Shown one piece after another: positions 27,239-36,187 of a stretch of DNA of 64,000 bases. Every line of letters begins with the position of its first letter. Position 1 is the stretch's first letter. Below the pieces are notes generated by a model, which worked only from the letters and a program-made list of their open reading frames with translations, searched no databases and was not told where the DNA came from. The translations under genes were made by a program, and so were the position numbers. The stretch covers positions 3,210,395-3,274,394 of the forward strand of contig NZ_KE386571.1 of NCBI RefSeq assembly GCF_000427645.1. The letters run 5' to 3'. The DNA is from Sphingomonas phyllosphaerae FA2. Lineage in GTDB: Bacteria > Pseudomonadota > Alphaproteobacteria > Sphingomonadales > Sphingomonadaceae.

Positions 27239-27242
27239 CGGG

Positions 27243-27989
27243 TCACTTCTGGCAGGCGACGATCGCGGTCACGACGCTGATCGTCTCCTGCGGATCGCGG
27301 ACCCGCACGCAGTCGACCCCCGCCTCGTGCGCGGGATAATCGTTGCCCCCCGGGAAGATCGCGTCGCCGATGAACAGCATCTCCGACAGATCGAACCCGC
27401 TCTCCTTGGCGAGCCGGCGCAGGCCATAGCCCTTGTCGACGCCTTCGCGGGTAATGTCGATCGAGGTCGCGCCGCCCATGTTGATCGCCAGCCCTGGCAG
27501 GCGTTTGCGCAGATCGGCCTGGATCACCTTGCGCTTGGCGAAGTCGGGATCCCAATGTTCCTTGGCCTCGATCGGCGCTTCCTGCCCGAGCGCGGAGAAG
27601 GTGATCTGGCTGCCGCGATCCTCGATCCGCTCGCCCCAGGTCTGTTCGGGGACGAAGCCGGTCGCCTCAAGCGATTCACCGAACGCGGTGATGATCTTCT
27701 GCTTCTCGGCGTCGTCGAACAGTTCGGCATAGACCGTCTGCCACGCACCGTCCTTGTGGACATACAGCTTGGTGCCGGTGGTCGGCATCAGCCACAGCCG
27801 TGCGCGATCGGCGCGTTCGGGCAGGCGGCTGGCGACCTGTTTCTCGAACTGCGGCCAGTCGCCGCCCGAGATCACCGCAACGTCGGCGACCGTCAGCAGA
27901 TCGGCCAAAGTCTCGCCCATATCGTCCTTCAGCGGTTGCTTGCTGAGCGCGAGCGTGCCGTCGAGGTCGAAGGCGACGAGCTTCTTCAT
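27243..27989 (-). CDS. HAD-IIB family hydrolase (sugar-phosphatase-like)
   Basis: 248 aa. HAD motif I is FDLDGTLALS (residues 8-17). The type IIB cap lies in the middle, and motif IV is FIGDAIFPGGND. The whole resembles bacterial phosphomannomutase/sucrose-phosphate phosphatase-like HADs. The start overlaps the previous HAD gene by ATGA. With a second HAD and gnd upstream it likely dephosphorylates a sugar phosphate. Confidence 0.83.
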   Translation of the reverse strand: MKKLVAFDLDGTLALSKQPLKDDMGETLADLLTVADVAVISGGDWPQFEKQVASRLPERADRARLWLMPTTGTKLYVHKDGAWQTVYAELFDDAEKQKIITAFGESLEATGFVPEQTWGERIEDRGSQITFSALGQEAPIEAKEHWDPDFAKRKVIQADLRKRLPGLAINMGGATSIDITREGVDKGYGLRRLAKESGFDLSEMLFIGDAIFPGGNDYPAHEAGVDCVRVRDPQETISVVTAIVACQK

Positions 27990-28792
27990 TCGGTATCTCC
28001 GGTGCGCAGAATAATCGTTTCGATGGCGTGCGCTACGCCATCTTCGTCGTTTGCGCGAGTGGTGGTGTGTGCCTTCGCCTTCACCGCGTCGGGCGCGTTG
28101 CCCATCGCGATCGACAGGCCCGCGCGCGCCAGCATCGGCAGGTCGTTGGCCTGATCGCCGATCGCGGCGGTGTCGGCGAGATCGACATCCAGCGCCCTGG
28201 CGAGCGCGGCGATGCCGTCGCCTTTGTTCGCGGCCAAAGCGGTTACGTCGAGATAATAGGTTTGCGACTGTGCGACGGTCGCGTCGGTGCCGTAGCGGGC
28301 GTTGACGCGTTCGTAGAGTGATCGGAGCGCGGCCTCGTCATCGCTGACGAAGGTGATCTTGTCCGCGTGGTCGAGCAGGTTGTCGAACGAGGCCACGAAA
28401 ACCGGTTCCTGCGCGCTGCTGCGGCGCTCGCTTTGCGTGTGCGGGCCATCGCCGTTGCTGGCAAACCATTGATCGTCGGCGAAGACCCAGGTGTCGACGC
28501 CGTCCGCCATCGCCATGACGCCGCCCGCGACGTCCGCCGGGATCGTGACGTGGCTGACGATCGTGCCGTCGCGGCGGAACACGATCCCGCCGTTGAACGC
28601 CGCGACGTCGCCGTCCAGCCCAAGCGGTTCGAGCAGCGGGCGAATTCCCGACATCGGTCGCGCGCTGATGACCGTGAAGCCGACCCCCGCCCCGCGCAGC
28701 CGGTCGACGGCGGCGATCGTGGCGGGGGTGAGGTTCTTGTCCTTGTCGACCAAGGTGCCGTCGAGATCCGACACCAGCAGGCGGATCGCCAT
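27986..28792 (-). CDS. Cof-type HAD-IIB hydrolase
   Basis: 268 aa. SDLDGTLVDKDKNLTP is motif I, TVISARPMSG motif II, and AAIGDQANDLPMLARAG motif IV with the acidic Mg2+ ligands. The cap is of the Cof/IIB type. Sugar phosphates or FMN-like phosphates are typical substrates. It is coupled to gnd by a TAATG stop/start and to the next HAD by ATGA, a three-gene operon. Confidence 0.88.
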   Translation of the reverse strand: MAIRLLVSDLDGTLVDKDKNLTPATIAAVDRLRGAGVGFTVISARPMSGIRPLLEPLGLDGDVAAFNGGIVFRRDGTIVSHVTIPADVAGGVMAMADGVDTWVFADDQWFASNGDGPHTQSERRSSAQEPVFVASFDNLLDHADKITFVSDDEAALRSLYERVNARYGTDATVAQSQTYYLDVTALAANKGDGIAALARALDVDLADTAAIGDQANDLPMLARAGLSIAMGNAPDAVKAKAHTTTRANDEDGVAHAIETIILRTGDTE

Positions 28793-29772
28793 TACTGCGG
28801 CATCTCGACATGGCCGCCGAAGCCGAAGCGCATCGCCGACAGGACCTTTTCACCAAAGGTATGTTCGACGCGGCTGCGGTAGCGTGCGAACAGCGCGGTG
28901 GTGAGGACGTTGGCCGGCACCGCCTCCTCCATCGCCGCCTCGATCGTCCACTGGCCCTCGCCCGAATCGGCGACGTTGCCGCTGAACTTCTCGAGCTTGC
29001 CATCGGCGGTGAGTGCGTCGGCGGTGAGGTCGAGCAGCCACGACGAGATCACGCTGCCGCGCCGCCACACTTCGGCGACGTCGGCGAGATCGATGTCATA
29101 GCGTTGATCTTCGGGCAGCTTTTCGGAAGCTTTGCCCTTCAGAATGTCGAAGCCTTCGGCATAGGCCTGCATCAGCCCGTATTCGATTCCGTTGTGGACC
29201 ATCTTCACGAAATGGCCCGCACCGGCCGGGCCGGCGTGGATGTAGCCGTTCTCGGCGCGGGGGTCGGTATCGTCCTTGCGCCCGACGGTGCGGGGAATGG
29301 TGCCCATGCCGGGGGCCAGGGCAGCGAAAATCGGGTCAAGATCTTTGACGACGTCCTTGGGTCCGCCGATCATCATGCAATAGCCGCGTTCCAGCCCCCA
29401 GACGCCGCCCGAAGTGCCGACGTCCACGTAGTGGATGCCCTTTTCGGCGAGCGCCTTGGCGCGGCGAATATCGTCCTTGTAGAAGCTGTTACCGCCGTCG
29501 ATCACCACATCGCCGGCGCTGCCGCCGGCGGCGATCTGGTCGACCATCCCGTCGGTGATCTCGCCATGCGGGAGCATCACCCACCAGATCGCCGGACTGC
29601 CCGCCTTGGCGCGCGCATCGTCGACCGAAGAGGCGGCGATCGCGCCATCGGCGACAAGCTTTTCAACGGCTTGTGCGTCACGATCGAAGGCGACGATCTC
29701 GTGCCCGGCCCTCATCAGGCGGCGTGCCATGTTGCCGCCCATTCGGCCGAGGCCGATCATCACCAGTCGCAT
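28792..29772 (-). CDS. gnd: 6-phosphogluconate dehydrogenase, decarboxylating (short form)
   Basis: 326 aa, the length of the short YqeC/GndA-type enzymes. NAD(P)-binding [15 protein letters not shown] opens the protein; [16 protein letters not shown] and the catalytic [14 protein letters not shown] (Lys and His-Asn) follow. The ATG at 29772 is chosen over an upstream in-frame start because it begins the Rossmann motif. It makes ribulose-5-phosphate in the oxidative pentose phosphate pathway. Confidence 0.93.
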   Translation of the reverse strand: MRLVMIGLGRMGGNMARRLMRAGHEIVAFDRDAQAVEKLVADGAIAASSVDDARAKAGSPAIWWVMLPHGEITDGMVDQIAAGGSAGDVVIDGGNSFYKDDIRRAKALAEKGIHYVDVGTSGGVWGLERGYCMMIGGPKDVVKDLDPIFAALAPGMGTIPRTVGRKDDTDPRAENGYIHAGPAGAGHFVKMVHNGIEYGLMQAYAEGFDILKGKASEKLPEDQRYDIDLADVAEVWRRGSVISSWLLDLTADALTADGKLEKFSGNVADSGEGQWTIEAAMEEAVPANVLTTALFARYRSRVEHTFGEKVLSAMRFGFGGHVEMPQ

Positions 29773-29855
29773 TGCAAACTCCCTCGCTGGCCGCTTAATC
29801 ACCCGACCATGCGTCAGGTTCCGCTGGCGCAACAACCCCTGGGAGCGCCCGCGCG

Positions 29856-30995
29856 TTGCATCGGCCCCGCTTGCTCATCGTCTTCGGGACACGACCGGAG
29901 GCGATAAAGATGGCGCCGGTGATCGCCGCGTTGCGCGATCGGCCGCAAATTACCACGCGCGTGCTGGCGACGGGGCAGCATACGATGCTGTTGACGCAGG
30001 CGTTGGACGCGTTCGGGATCGTTCCGGACGCGAACCTGTCACTTACGCGCGAAGGCGGATCGCTCGATGCCGCGCTGGCGCAATTGCTGGTCGGGATCGG
30101 CTGCGCGATCGAATGCGAGCGACCGCAGCGGGTGGTGGTGCACGGCGACACGCTGACGACCCTGGCCGCCACGTTGTCCGCTCATCTGCGCGGGATCCCG
30201 GTGGCGCATGTCGAGGCGGGGTTGCGGAGCGGCGACCTGTCCGCGCCGTGGCCCGAGGAGGGCAGCCGGCGGGTCGCCGGGGTGCTGGCCGACCTGCACT
30301 TCGCGCCGACCGCGGCGGCGGTGGCGGCGTTGCGCGCGGAGAACGTGCCGGAGGCGGCAATCCACCTGACCGGGAACACGGCGGCCGATGCGCTGTGCGC
30401 CATCCGCGCGCGGATCGCGGCGGAACCGGCGTTGACCGCTGCGATCGAGCCGGTGCTGGCCCGCTTCAAGGCCAAGCGGATCGTAACCGTCACCGTGCAC
30501 CGGCGCGAGAATTTCGGTGCGCCGTTGCGCGGGATCGCGGAGGCGATCGCGCGGCTCGCGAGGCGGGAGGACATCGGGGTCGTGGTGCCACTGCATCCGA
30601 ATCCGGCGGTGGCGGCGCCGCTGGCCGCGCGGCTCGACGGATGCGACCGCGTCGCGTTGATCCCGGCGCTCGATTATCCGGCGTTCGTGTGGCTGATGGC
30701 GGCGAGCGCGCTGATCCTTACCGATTCCGGCGGCGTGCAGGAGGAAGCCCCCGCGCTGGGCGTGCCGGTGCTGGTGCTGCGCGATCTGACCGAGCGGCGG
30801 GAGGGCGTGGTGGCCGGGGGCGTGCGGGTGGTGGGGACCGAGGCCGCGCGCATCGTCGCCGCGGCGGGCGAGGTGCTCGACGATGCGCATGCCTATGCCG
30901 CGATGGCGGTAGCGCGCGATTGCTATGGCGACGGACAGGCGGCGCGGCGGATCGCCGACGTCCTGCTGGCTACGATGACGGGTAACATGGGTTGA
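29856..30995 (+). CDS. wecB: UDP-N-acetylglucosamine 2-epimerase (non-hydrolysing)
   Basis: 379 aa from TTG 29856, with GGGAG 5' of it. [13 protein letters not shown] at the N-terminus, [10 protein letters not shown] and [10 protein letters not shown] are family blocks, and [19 protein letters not shown] binds UDP. It forms UDP-ManNAc for surface polysaccharide, which fits the other polysaccharide genes in the window. It is transcribed divergently from gnd. Confidence 0.92.
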   Translation: MHRPRLLIVFGTRPEAIKMAPVIAALRDRPQITTRVLATGQHTMLLTQALDAFGIVPDANLSLTREGGSLDAALAQLLVGIGCAIECERPQRVVVHGDTLTTLAATLSAHLRGIPVAHVEAGLRSGDLSAPWPEEGSRRVAGVLADLHFAPTAAAVAALRAENVPEAAIHLTGNTAADALCAIRARIAAEPALTAAIEPVLARFKAKRIVTVTVHRRENFGAPLRGIAEAIARLARREDIGVVVPLHPNPAVAAPLAARLDGCDRVALIPALDYPAFVWLMAASALILTDSGGVQEEAPALGVPVLVLRDLTERREGVVAGGVRVVGTEAARIVAAAGEVLDDAHAYAAMAVARDCYGDGQAARRIADVLLATMTGNMG

Positions 30996-31052
30996 GCCAT
31001 CGCGACCCCAAGCTTTTCTGCGGTTGCCCCGGGCAGGGGCATCGGCGCAGGT

Positions 31053-31859
31053 ATGGCCGATGAACGGGGGCAGGCAGCTTTGGACCTACTGAGCACGCTG
31101 GCCGGATTTCTGGTCGGCACGATCGTCGGGCTGACCGGGGTCGGCGGCGGATCGCTGATGTCGCCGCTGTTGATCCTGCTGTTCGGGGTCGCGCCGACGA
31201 CGGCGGTCGGCACCGATCTGTGGTTCGCGGCGATCACCAAGATCGTCGGCGGGACGATGCACCACCGCCAGAACAACGCCGACTGGGCGATCGTCAAGCG
31301 ACTGTGCTGGGGCAGCCTGCCGGCGGTGGCGATCACCTTGTGGTGGCTGTCGAGCCATGGGCACAAGGCCGAGAGCAACGGGCTGATCGTGCGGGTGCTG
31401 GGGGTGACGTTGGTCATCTCCGCGCTGCTGACGCCGTTCCGCGCGACGCTGGCGCGGCGGTTCGCGCGCGCCGAGGGGGCGCGGACCGAGGCGCTGTTGC
31501 GCTGGCAGCCGCTGCTGACCGCGGCGGCGGGGGCGTTGCTGGGGACGTTGATCACGCTGACGTCGGTGGGGGCGGGGGCGCTGGGAGCGACGTTGCTGCT
31601 GATGCTGTATCCGTTCCGGCTGAACGCCAAGCGGCTGGTGGGAACGGATATTCTGCACGCGGTGCCGGTCGCGCTGATCGGCGGGATGGGGCACGCGGTG
31701 ATCGGGAACATCAATCTGCCGCTGCTGGGGTCGTTGCTGCTCGGGTCGGTGCCGGGGGTGATCCTCGGCGCGAAGCTGACCGACCGGTTGCCCGAGCGGG
31801 TGGTGACGCCGGCGCTGGCGGTGGTGTTGCTGATCGTCGGGGTGCGGTTGTTGATGTAG
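31053..31859 (+). CDS. TauE/SafE (TSUP) family membrane transporter
   Basis: 268 aa with about seven to eight membrane segments. The paired TSUP glycine motifs are GTIVGLTGVGGGSLMSPLL and, in the second half, LITLTSVGAGALGATLLL. The family exports sulfonates, sulfite or related anions. An internal TTG at 31081 is an alternative start. It follows wecB after a 57-nt gap. Confidence 0.88.
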   Translation: MADERGQAALDLLSTLAGFLVGTIVGLTGVGGGSLMSPLLILLFGVAPTTAVGTDLWFAAITKIVGGTMHHRQNNADWAIVKRLCWGSLPAVAITLWWLSSHGHKAESNGLIVRVLGVTLVISALLTPFRATLARRFARAEGARTEALLRWQPLLTAAAGALLGTLITLTSVGAGALGATLLLMLYPFRLNAKRLVGTDILHAVPVALIGGMGHAVIGNINLPLLGSLLLGSVPGVILGAKLTDRLPERVVTPALAVVLLIVGVRLLM

Positions 31860-31900
31860 AGTTTGGGTTCGTCATCAAGCGTTGACTTGCTCCGTTTGAC

Positions 31901-32001
31901 CGCCCCGGCGGAAGCCGGGGCCCAGTTGGGAGACGCTGGTGATGCCTGCTGCGCTTCGTTTCGTCAGCCTTCTCAACTGGGCCCCGGCGTTCGCCGGGGT
32001 G
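31901..32001. repeat. palindromic intergenic repeat, CCCCGGCGAAGGCC family, copy 2
   Basis: GCCCCGGCGGAAGCCGGGGCCCAGTTGGG and CTCAACTGGGCCCCGGCGTTCGCCGGGG flank a longer core than copy 1 at 13151. It lies in the 361-nt gap between convergent transporter and IMPase-like genes, which holds only repeats: this one and the single arms at 32019 and 32157. Confidence 0.85.
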
Positions 32002-32018
32002 GAAGCTCGGGCATGAGG

Positions 32019-32047
32019 CGCGGCCCCGGATCACGTCCGGGACGACG
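32019..32047. repeat. single-arm repeat, GGCCCCGGATCACGTCCGGGAC variant
   Basis: A diverged arm of the GCGGGGCCCCGGATCAAG family, placed directly after the 31901-32001 repeat. Confidence 0.7.
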
Positions 32048-32156
32048 GGTTTGGGTAAGTTCAAGTCCGGTTTCTACACGATCGGCGCGGCGGAAGACGA
32101 CGGCGGTTCAATCGTTGGAAGGGGCGATCGCAGCGCTATAACCGTAGGCGTCAGCA

Positions 32157-32192
32157 AGAAGCGGGATCCCGGATCAAGTCCGGGATGACGAA
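32157..32192. repeat. single-arm repeat, GCGGGATCCCGGATCAAGTC variant
   Basis: Arm of the same family as 35422-35516 (identical to its right arm), 28 nt before the 3' end of the convergent IMPase-like gene. Confidence 0.8.
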
Positions 32193-32220
32193 GGATTGAG
32201 GGGGTAGTGGCTGCGACGGT

Positions 32221-33027
32221 TCAGCCCAGCGCCGCCTTTACGCGGTCGGCGAGGCGGAGGATCGCGGCGTCGTGGATGCCGGCGGTGCTGACGAGCACGC
32301 CATAGGCGCGTGGGTCGGGCTTGTTGAACACCAGCGGCGCGCCGACCGCGTCGCTGACCGAGGCGCCCGCCGCGCTCGCCACCAGCACCGCGGCGGCGAT
32401 GTCCCATTCGTTGCCCCAGCGCAGCGTTGCGACCAGATCGGCGTGGTCGGCGGCGACCATCGCGACGCGCAAGGCGATTGAGTTCGGTTTCTCGACCGCG
32501 GTCAGGTCGCGATCGACCTTGGGCAGCGCGTCCACCGGGACGCGCGCGCCGGGCAGCGACTCGCGTCCCCCGGCGGTGACGCGGACGCCGTTGCGGGTCG
32601 CGCCGCCGGGCGCGGTGGCGCACCAAACTTCCTCGCGCGCGGGGGCGTCGAGTACGCCGATCACCGGGCGGCCGTCCTCGACCAGCGCGATCGACACGCA
32701 CCAGCCGGTGCGCCCGCGGATATAGTCGCGCGTGCCGTCGATCGGATCGACCACCCAGACGCGGCGGCACGCCAGCCGGTCGGCGTTGTCGGCGGTTTCC
32801 TCCGACAGCCAGCCGGCGTCGGGGAGCAGAGCGCTCAGTCGGGCGCGGACCATCCGGTCGACGTCGAGATCGACCTCGCAGACCGGACTGCCCTCCGATT
32901 TCTCCCAGCGCGCGAAATCGGTGCGCCAGCGCGCGAGCGCCATTTGCCCCGCATCGCGCGCAACCGCGACGACCGCCTCGACCAGACCGGGGTCGGGGGC
33001 GAGAGCGGGGGCGGCGGCGTCAGCCAC
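32221..33027 (-). CDS. inositol monophosphatase/CysQ family phosphatase
   Basis: 268 aa from GTG 33027. Metal-binding motifs: WVVDPIDGTRDYIRG, an upstream WLSEETADN acidic pair, and WDIAAAVLVASAAGASVSD near the C-terminus. The family removes phosphate from inositol phosphates, fructose-1,6-bisphosphate or 3'-phosphoadenosine-5'-phosphate. It overlaps pmbA by 8 nt. A histidinol-phosphatase or CysQ role cannot be separated by eye. Confidence 0.86.
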   Translation of the reverse strand: MADAAAPALAPDPGLVEAVVAVARDAGQMALARWRTDFARWEKSEGSPVCEVDLDVDRMVRARLSALLPDAGWLSEETADNADRLACRRVWVVDPIDGTRDYIRGRTGWCVSIALVEDGRPVIGVLDAPAREEVWCATAPGGATRNGVRVTAGGRESLPGARVPVDALPKVDRDLTAVEKPNSIALRVAMVAADHADLVATLRWGNEWDIAAAVLVASAAGASVSDAVGAPLVFNKPDPRAYGVLVSTAGIHDAAILRLADRVKAALG

Positions 33028-34366
33028 CGGCGACCGTCATGCCGTCGATGCGCAGCGTGGGCACGTTGACCCCCTGTCGGAAGACGAGATCGTTGGCGGG
33101 GGTGAGCGCACGGTACATGGCGAGCAGATTGCCCGCGATCGTGAAGCCGGCGACCGGCGCGACGATCTCGCCACCGCGGATCGCGAAGCCGGCCGCGCCG
33201 CGGCTATAGTCGCCGGTGACGGGGTTGACGCCCTGACCGATCAGCTCGGTGACGTAGATGCCGTCCTCGATATCCTCGATCAGCGTCGCGACGGGGACCT
33301 TGCCGGGTTCCATGTACAGGTTGCTGGTCGAGACGCCCGGCGCGCCGCCGATCCCGCGTGCGGCATGGCCGGTCGGCTCCAGCCCCAATTGCCGCGCCGA
33401 AGCGCTGTCGAGCAGCCAGCTTTCGAGCATGCCGTTTTCGATGATCGCGAGCGGCGAGACGGGAAGCCCCTCGCCATCGAACGGGCGCGAGCGCAGGCCG
33501 TGCGGGCGGTGCGGGTCGTCGCGGATCGTGACGCCGGGCGCGAACACCTCGGTGCCGAGCGAATCGAGCAGGAAGCTAGTGCGGCGGGTGATCGCACCGC
33601 CGGTGATCGCGCCGCTGAGATGACCGAGCAGGCTGGCGCCGACGCGCGGATCGAAGACGATTGGCATCGTTCCGCTGCGCGCCACGCCCGGATCGAGGCG
33701 GGCGACGGCACGCTCGCCAGCGAGCTGGCCGATCGCCTCGGGGGTGTCGAGATGCGCGAGGTGGCGGGCCGAGTGAAAGGCATAGTCGCGCTGCATCGCG
33801 CTGCCCTCGCCCGCGATCACGCTGGCCGAGACGCTGAACCCGGTGGTGGCGTAGCTGCCCGCGAAGCCGTGGCTGGTGGCGAGCGCCCAGACGCTTTCCG
33901 ACGCCGAAGCGCCGCCGCCCTCGCTGTTGGTGACGCCGTCGACCGCGCGCGCAGCGTCCTCGGCGCGCAGCGCGGCGGTGCGGAGCTGTTCGGGGGTGCA
34001 GGCGTGGCGGTCGGCGAGGGCGAGCGCGGGCGGCGCGCCGTGGAGCAGACGCTCCTGCGGGGCGAGCCCGGCCCAGCGATCCTCGGGGGCCTCGCGCGCC
34101 ATCGCGACCGCGCGTTCGACCAAAGCGTCCATCGCGGCGGACGACAGGTCGGAGGTCGAGACGCTGGCCGAGCGGCTGCCGACGAAGACGCGCAGGCCGA
34201 GGTCCTCGCCCTCCGAGCGGCCGACATCCTCGAGCTTGCCGAGCCGGACCGAGACGTCGGTCGAGGCATTGGCGGCGAACACCGCGTCGGCGGCGTCGGC
34301 TCCGGCGGCGGTGGCGCGGCGGACGATGTCGTGGGCGCGATCCTGCGCCTGGGAGGGAGTCAGCAT
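33020..34366 (-). CDS. pmbA: TldD/PmbA family protein, PmbA type
   Basis: 448 aa, the usual length. The C-terminal NPVTGDYSRGAAGFAIRGG and VAGFTIAGNLLAMYRAL blocks are diagnostic. The HExxxH zinc site of TldD is absent, so this is the PmbA (TldE) partner. TldD/TldE act together as a peptidase on peptides such as microcin B17 precursor. The tldD partner is not in the window. Confidence 0.92.
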   Translation of the reverse strand: MLTPSQAQDRAHDIVRRATAAGADAADAVFAANASTDVSVRLGKLEDVGRSEGEDLGLRVFVGSRSASVSTSDLSSAAMDALVERAVAMAREAPEDRWAGLAPQERLLHGAPPALALADRHACTPEQLRTAALRAEDAARAVDGVTNSEGGGASASESVWALATSHGFAGSYATTGFSVSASVIAGEGSAMQRDYAFHSARHLAHLDTPEAIGQLAGERAVARLDPGVARSGTMPIVFDPRVGASLLGHLSGAITGGAITRRTSFLLDSLGTEVFAPGVTIRDDPHRPHGLRSRPFDGEGLPVSPLAIIENGMLESWLLDSASARQLGLEPTGHAARGIGGAPGVSTSNLYMEPGKVPVATLIEDIEDGIYVTELIGQGVNPVTGDYSRGAAGFAIRGGEIVAPVAGFTIAGNLLAMYRALTPANDLVFRQGVNVPTLRIDGMTVAGG

Positions 34367-34426
34367 GACGTCGACTTAGGGGCGAAAGGTTGCGGTTGCC
34401 ATATCGCGGAGAACGTCGCGGCGACG

Positions 34427-35335
34427 TTATTGGATGCGCGTGCCGACGACGAGGCAGGCGAGGAACATCAGCAGCCCGGCGGTGCGATTGCTGCGGAAAC
34501 GGTCGAGCGCGCCTTGGCCGTCGTCGTCGCGCAAGGTCGCGACCTGCCAGAACAGGTGGAGCGCGAGCGGGGCGAGCGCGGCGAGGATCAGCGGATCGGC
34601 GCGCACTTGCCATAGCGCCGCGGCCCAGAGCGCGAGCGCGAGCGCGTAGCAGATGCTAACCCCGGCGCGGACGTGGCGGCCGAGCGCGAGCGCCGAGGAG
34701 CGGATGCCGACCAGCGCATCGTCCTCGCGGTCCTGCAGCGCGTAGATCGTGTCATAGCCGACCACCCAGAAGATCGTGCCGGCGTAGAGCGTCAGGCCGG
34801 GGAGCGTGAGCGCGCCCCATGTCTCGGTCCAGCCGACCAGCGCCGCCCACGAAAACACCAGCCCGAGCCACGCCTGCGGCCACCAGGTGATGCGCTTCAT
34901 GAACGGATAGGCGGCGACCGGCGCGATTGCGGCGAGCGAGACGAGCGCGGCGGGCAGGTGCAGCTGAAGCAGCACGACCAGCCCGATCAGGCAGAGCGCG
35001 AGCAGGAACGCCCAGGCCGCCTTCGCCGAGACCGCGCCGCTGGCGAGCGGGCGGCTGCGGGTGCGCGCGACGCTGGCATCGAGATCGCGGTCGACGATGT
35101 CATTGTAGACGCAGCCCGCGCCGCGCATCGCGATGCTGCCGACGAGCAGCCACAGGATCAGCGGCCAGCGCTCGATGACGCCGCCGGCGAGCGCGACGCC
35201 CCACGCGCCGGGCCAGAACAGCAGCCACCAGCCGATCGGCCGGTCGAAGCGCGCCAGCGACGCGAACAGCCGCGCGCGCGGCGGAAGGAGCGACAGCAGG
35301 CCGCGGTGCTGGGTGTCGGGGACGATGTCGGTCAC
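34427..35335 (-). CDS. ubiA: 4-hydroxybenzoate polyprenyltransferase
   Basis: 302 aa integral membrane protein from GTG 35335. Prenyl-diphosphate/Mg2+ site NDIVDRDLDASVARTRSRP, and second site YALQDREDDALVGIRS. It attaches the polyprenyl chain to 4-hydroxybenzoate in ubiquinone synthesis. It is 60 nt upstream of pmbA on the same strand. Confidence 0.94.
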   Translation of the reverse strand: MTDIVPDTQHRGLLSLLPPRARLFASLARFDRPIGWWLLFWPGAWGVALAGGVIERWPLILWLLVGSIAMRGAGCVYNDIVDRDLDASVARTRSRPLASGAVSAKAAWAFLLALCLIGLVVLLQLHLPAALVSLAAIAPVAAYPFMKRITWWPQAWLGLVFSWAALVGWTETWGALTLPGLTLYAGTIFWVVGYDTIYALQDREDDALVGIRSSALALGRHVRAGVSICYALALALWAAALWQVRADPLILAALAPLALHLFWQVATLRDDDGQGALDRFRSNRTAGLLMFLACLVVGTRIQ

Positions 35336-35421
35336 GTCGCCTCGATAGCGGGGGATGGGGCGGGCGTCAGCGGCTATCGTGCGTGCGGGCGGTGAGTCCT
35401 TCTCACCTCCGCCCTCTCATT

Positions 35422-35516
35422 CGTCGCCTCGGACTTGATCCGGGGCCCCGCTTCTTCTTGTTCTTGGCGGACGACGTAAAGAAAAAGCGGGATCCCGGAT
35501 CAAGTCCGGGATGACG
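35422..35516. repeat. inverted-repeat element, GCGGGGCCCCGGATCAAG family
   Basis: Two arms (TCGGACTTGATCCGGGGCCCCGCTT and AAGCGGGATCCCGGATCAAGTCCGGGATGACG) flank a ~40-nt AT-richer core. It lies between the divergent ubiA and DUF2147 genes. The rest of the 304-nt gap (35336-35421, 35517-35639) shows nothing else recognisable beyond promoter-sized space. Confidence 0.85.
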
Positions 35517-35639
35517 GGTGGGGTGGCTTTTCCGCCTAAACCCGGCCGCGCCGCGTGACGGAAGTATGTGGGTGGCCGGTTCACGCCACCGTCAACCGCG
35601 CCTACATACAACGACACCGGTTTCGTAAGGATCGTGCGT

Positions 35640-36026
35640 ATGTTGACCCTTCTCGCAATGCTCGTCGCCGCTGCCACCGATCCGCTGGCGGGGACGTGGC
35701 GCAATGCGGCCGACAGCGTGCGGATCCGTGTCGCGCCGTGCCGCGGCGAGCCGGGCATGTGCGGCACCGTGGTGTCGGCGAGCGACAAGGCCAAGGACGA
35801 TGCCGCGGCGGGCGGGACCGAGCGGCTGGTCGGCACGTCGCTGTTCCGCGGGTTCGAGCGCGATGGCGACGGGACGTGGGCGGGGACGGTGTTCGTCCCC
35901 GACATCGGGCGCGAGGTCGACGGCACGTTGCAGCTCGACGGGCGCGATACGCTCGTGGCGCAGGGGTGCCTGTTCGCGGGCTTCGGGTGCAAGGAGCAGC
36001 GCTGGACCCGCGTCGCGCGCAAGTGA
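35640..36026 (+). CDS. DUF2147-type small exported protein
   Basis: 128 aa from ATG 35640, chosen because it opens a signal peptide (LTLLAMLVAAATDP). The mature part begins LAGTWRNAADSVRIRVAPC and has Cys pairs in APCRGEPGMCGTVV and GCLFAGFGCKEQRW. It matches the small beta-barrel DUF2147 proteins, which are periplasmic and of unknown role. Its stop overlaps the next start (GTGA). Confidence 0.78.
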   Translation: MLTLLAMLVAAATDPLAGTWRNAADSVRIRVAPCRGEPGMCGTVVSASDKAKDDAAAGGTERLVGTSLFRGFERDGDGTWAGTVFVPDIGREVDGTLQLDGRDTLVAQGCLFAGFGCKEQRWTRVARK

Positions 36027-36187
36027 TCCATCTGTCGGTCGCGATCGGCCGGTTTTTCGAGGCGCTGTTCTATGCCATCCTGCGCGTCGCCGGGGTGGTG
36101 ACGGGCGTGGTGCTGGTCGTCGCGCTGGCGGGGGCGCTGTTGTTCCTGATCGCGCGCCTGTTGATCGGACGGGGAAGGAAGAAATGA
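36023..36187 (+). CDS. small single-pass membrane protein
   Basis: 54 aa from a GTG that overlaps the DUF2147 stop. Nearly all of it is a membrane segment (VTGVVLVVALAGALLFLIAR), ending in a basic RGRKK tail. Its own stop overlaps the rsmE ATG, so the three genes are translationally chained. Function unknown. Confidence 0.65.
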   Translation: MIHLSVAIGRFFEALFYAILRVAGVVTGVVLVVALAGALLFLIARLLIGRGRKK

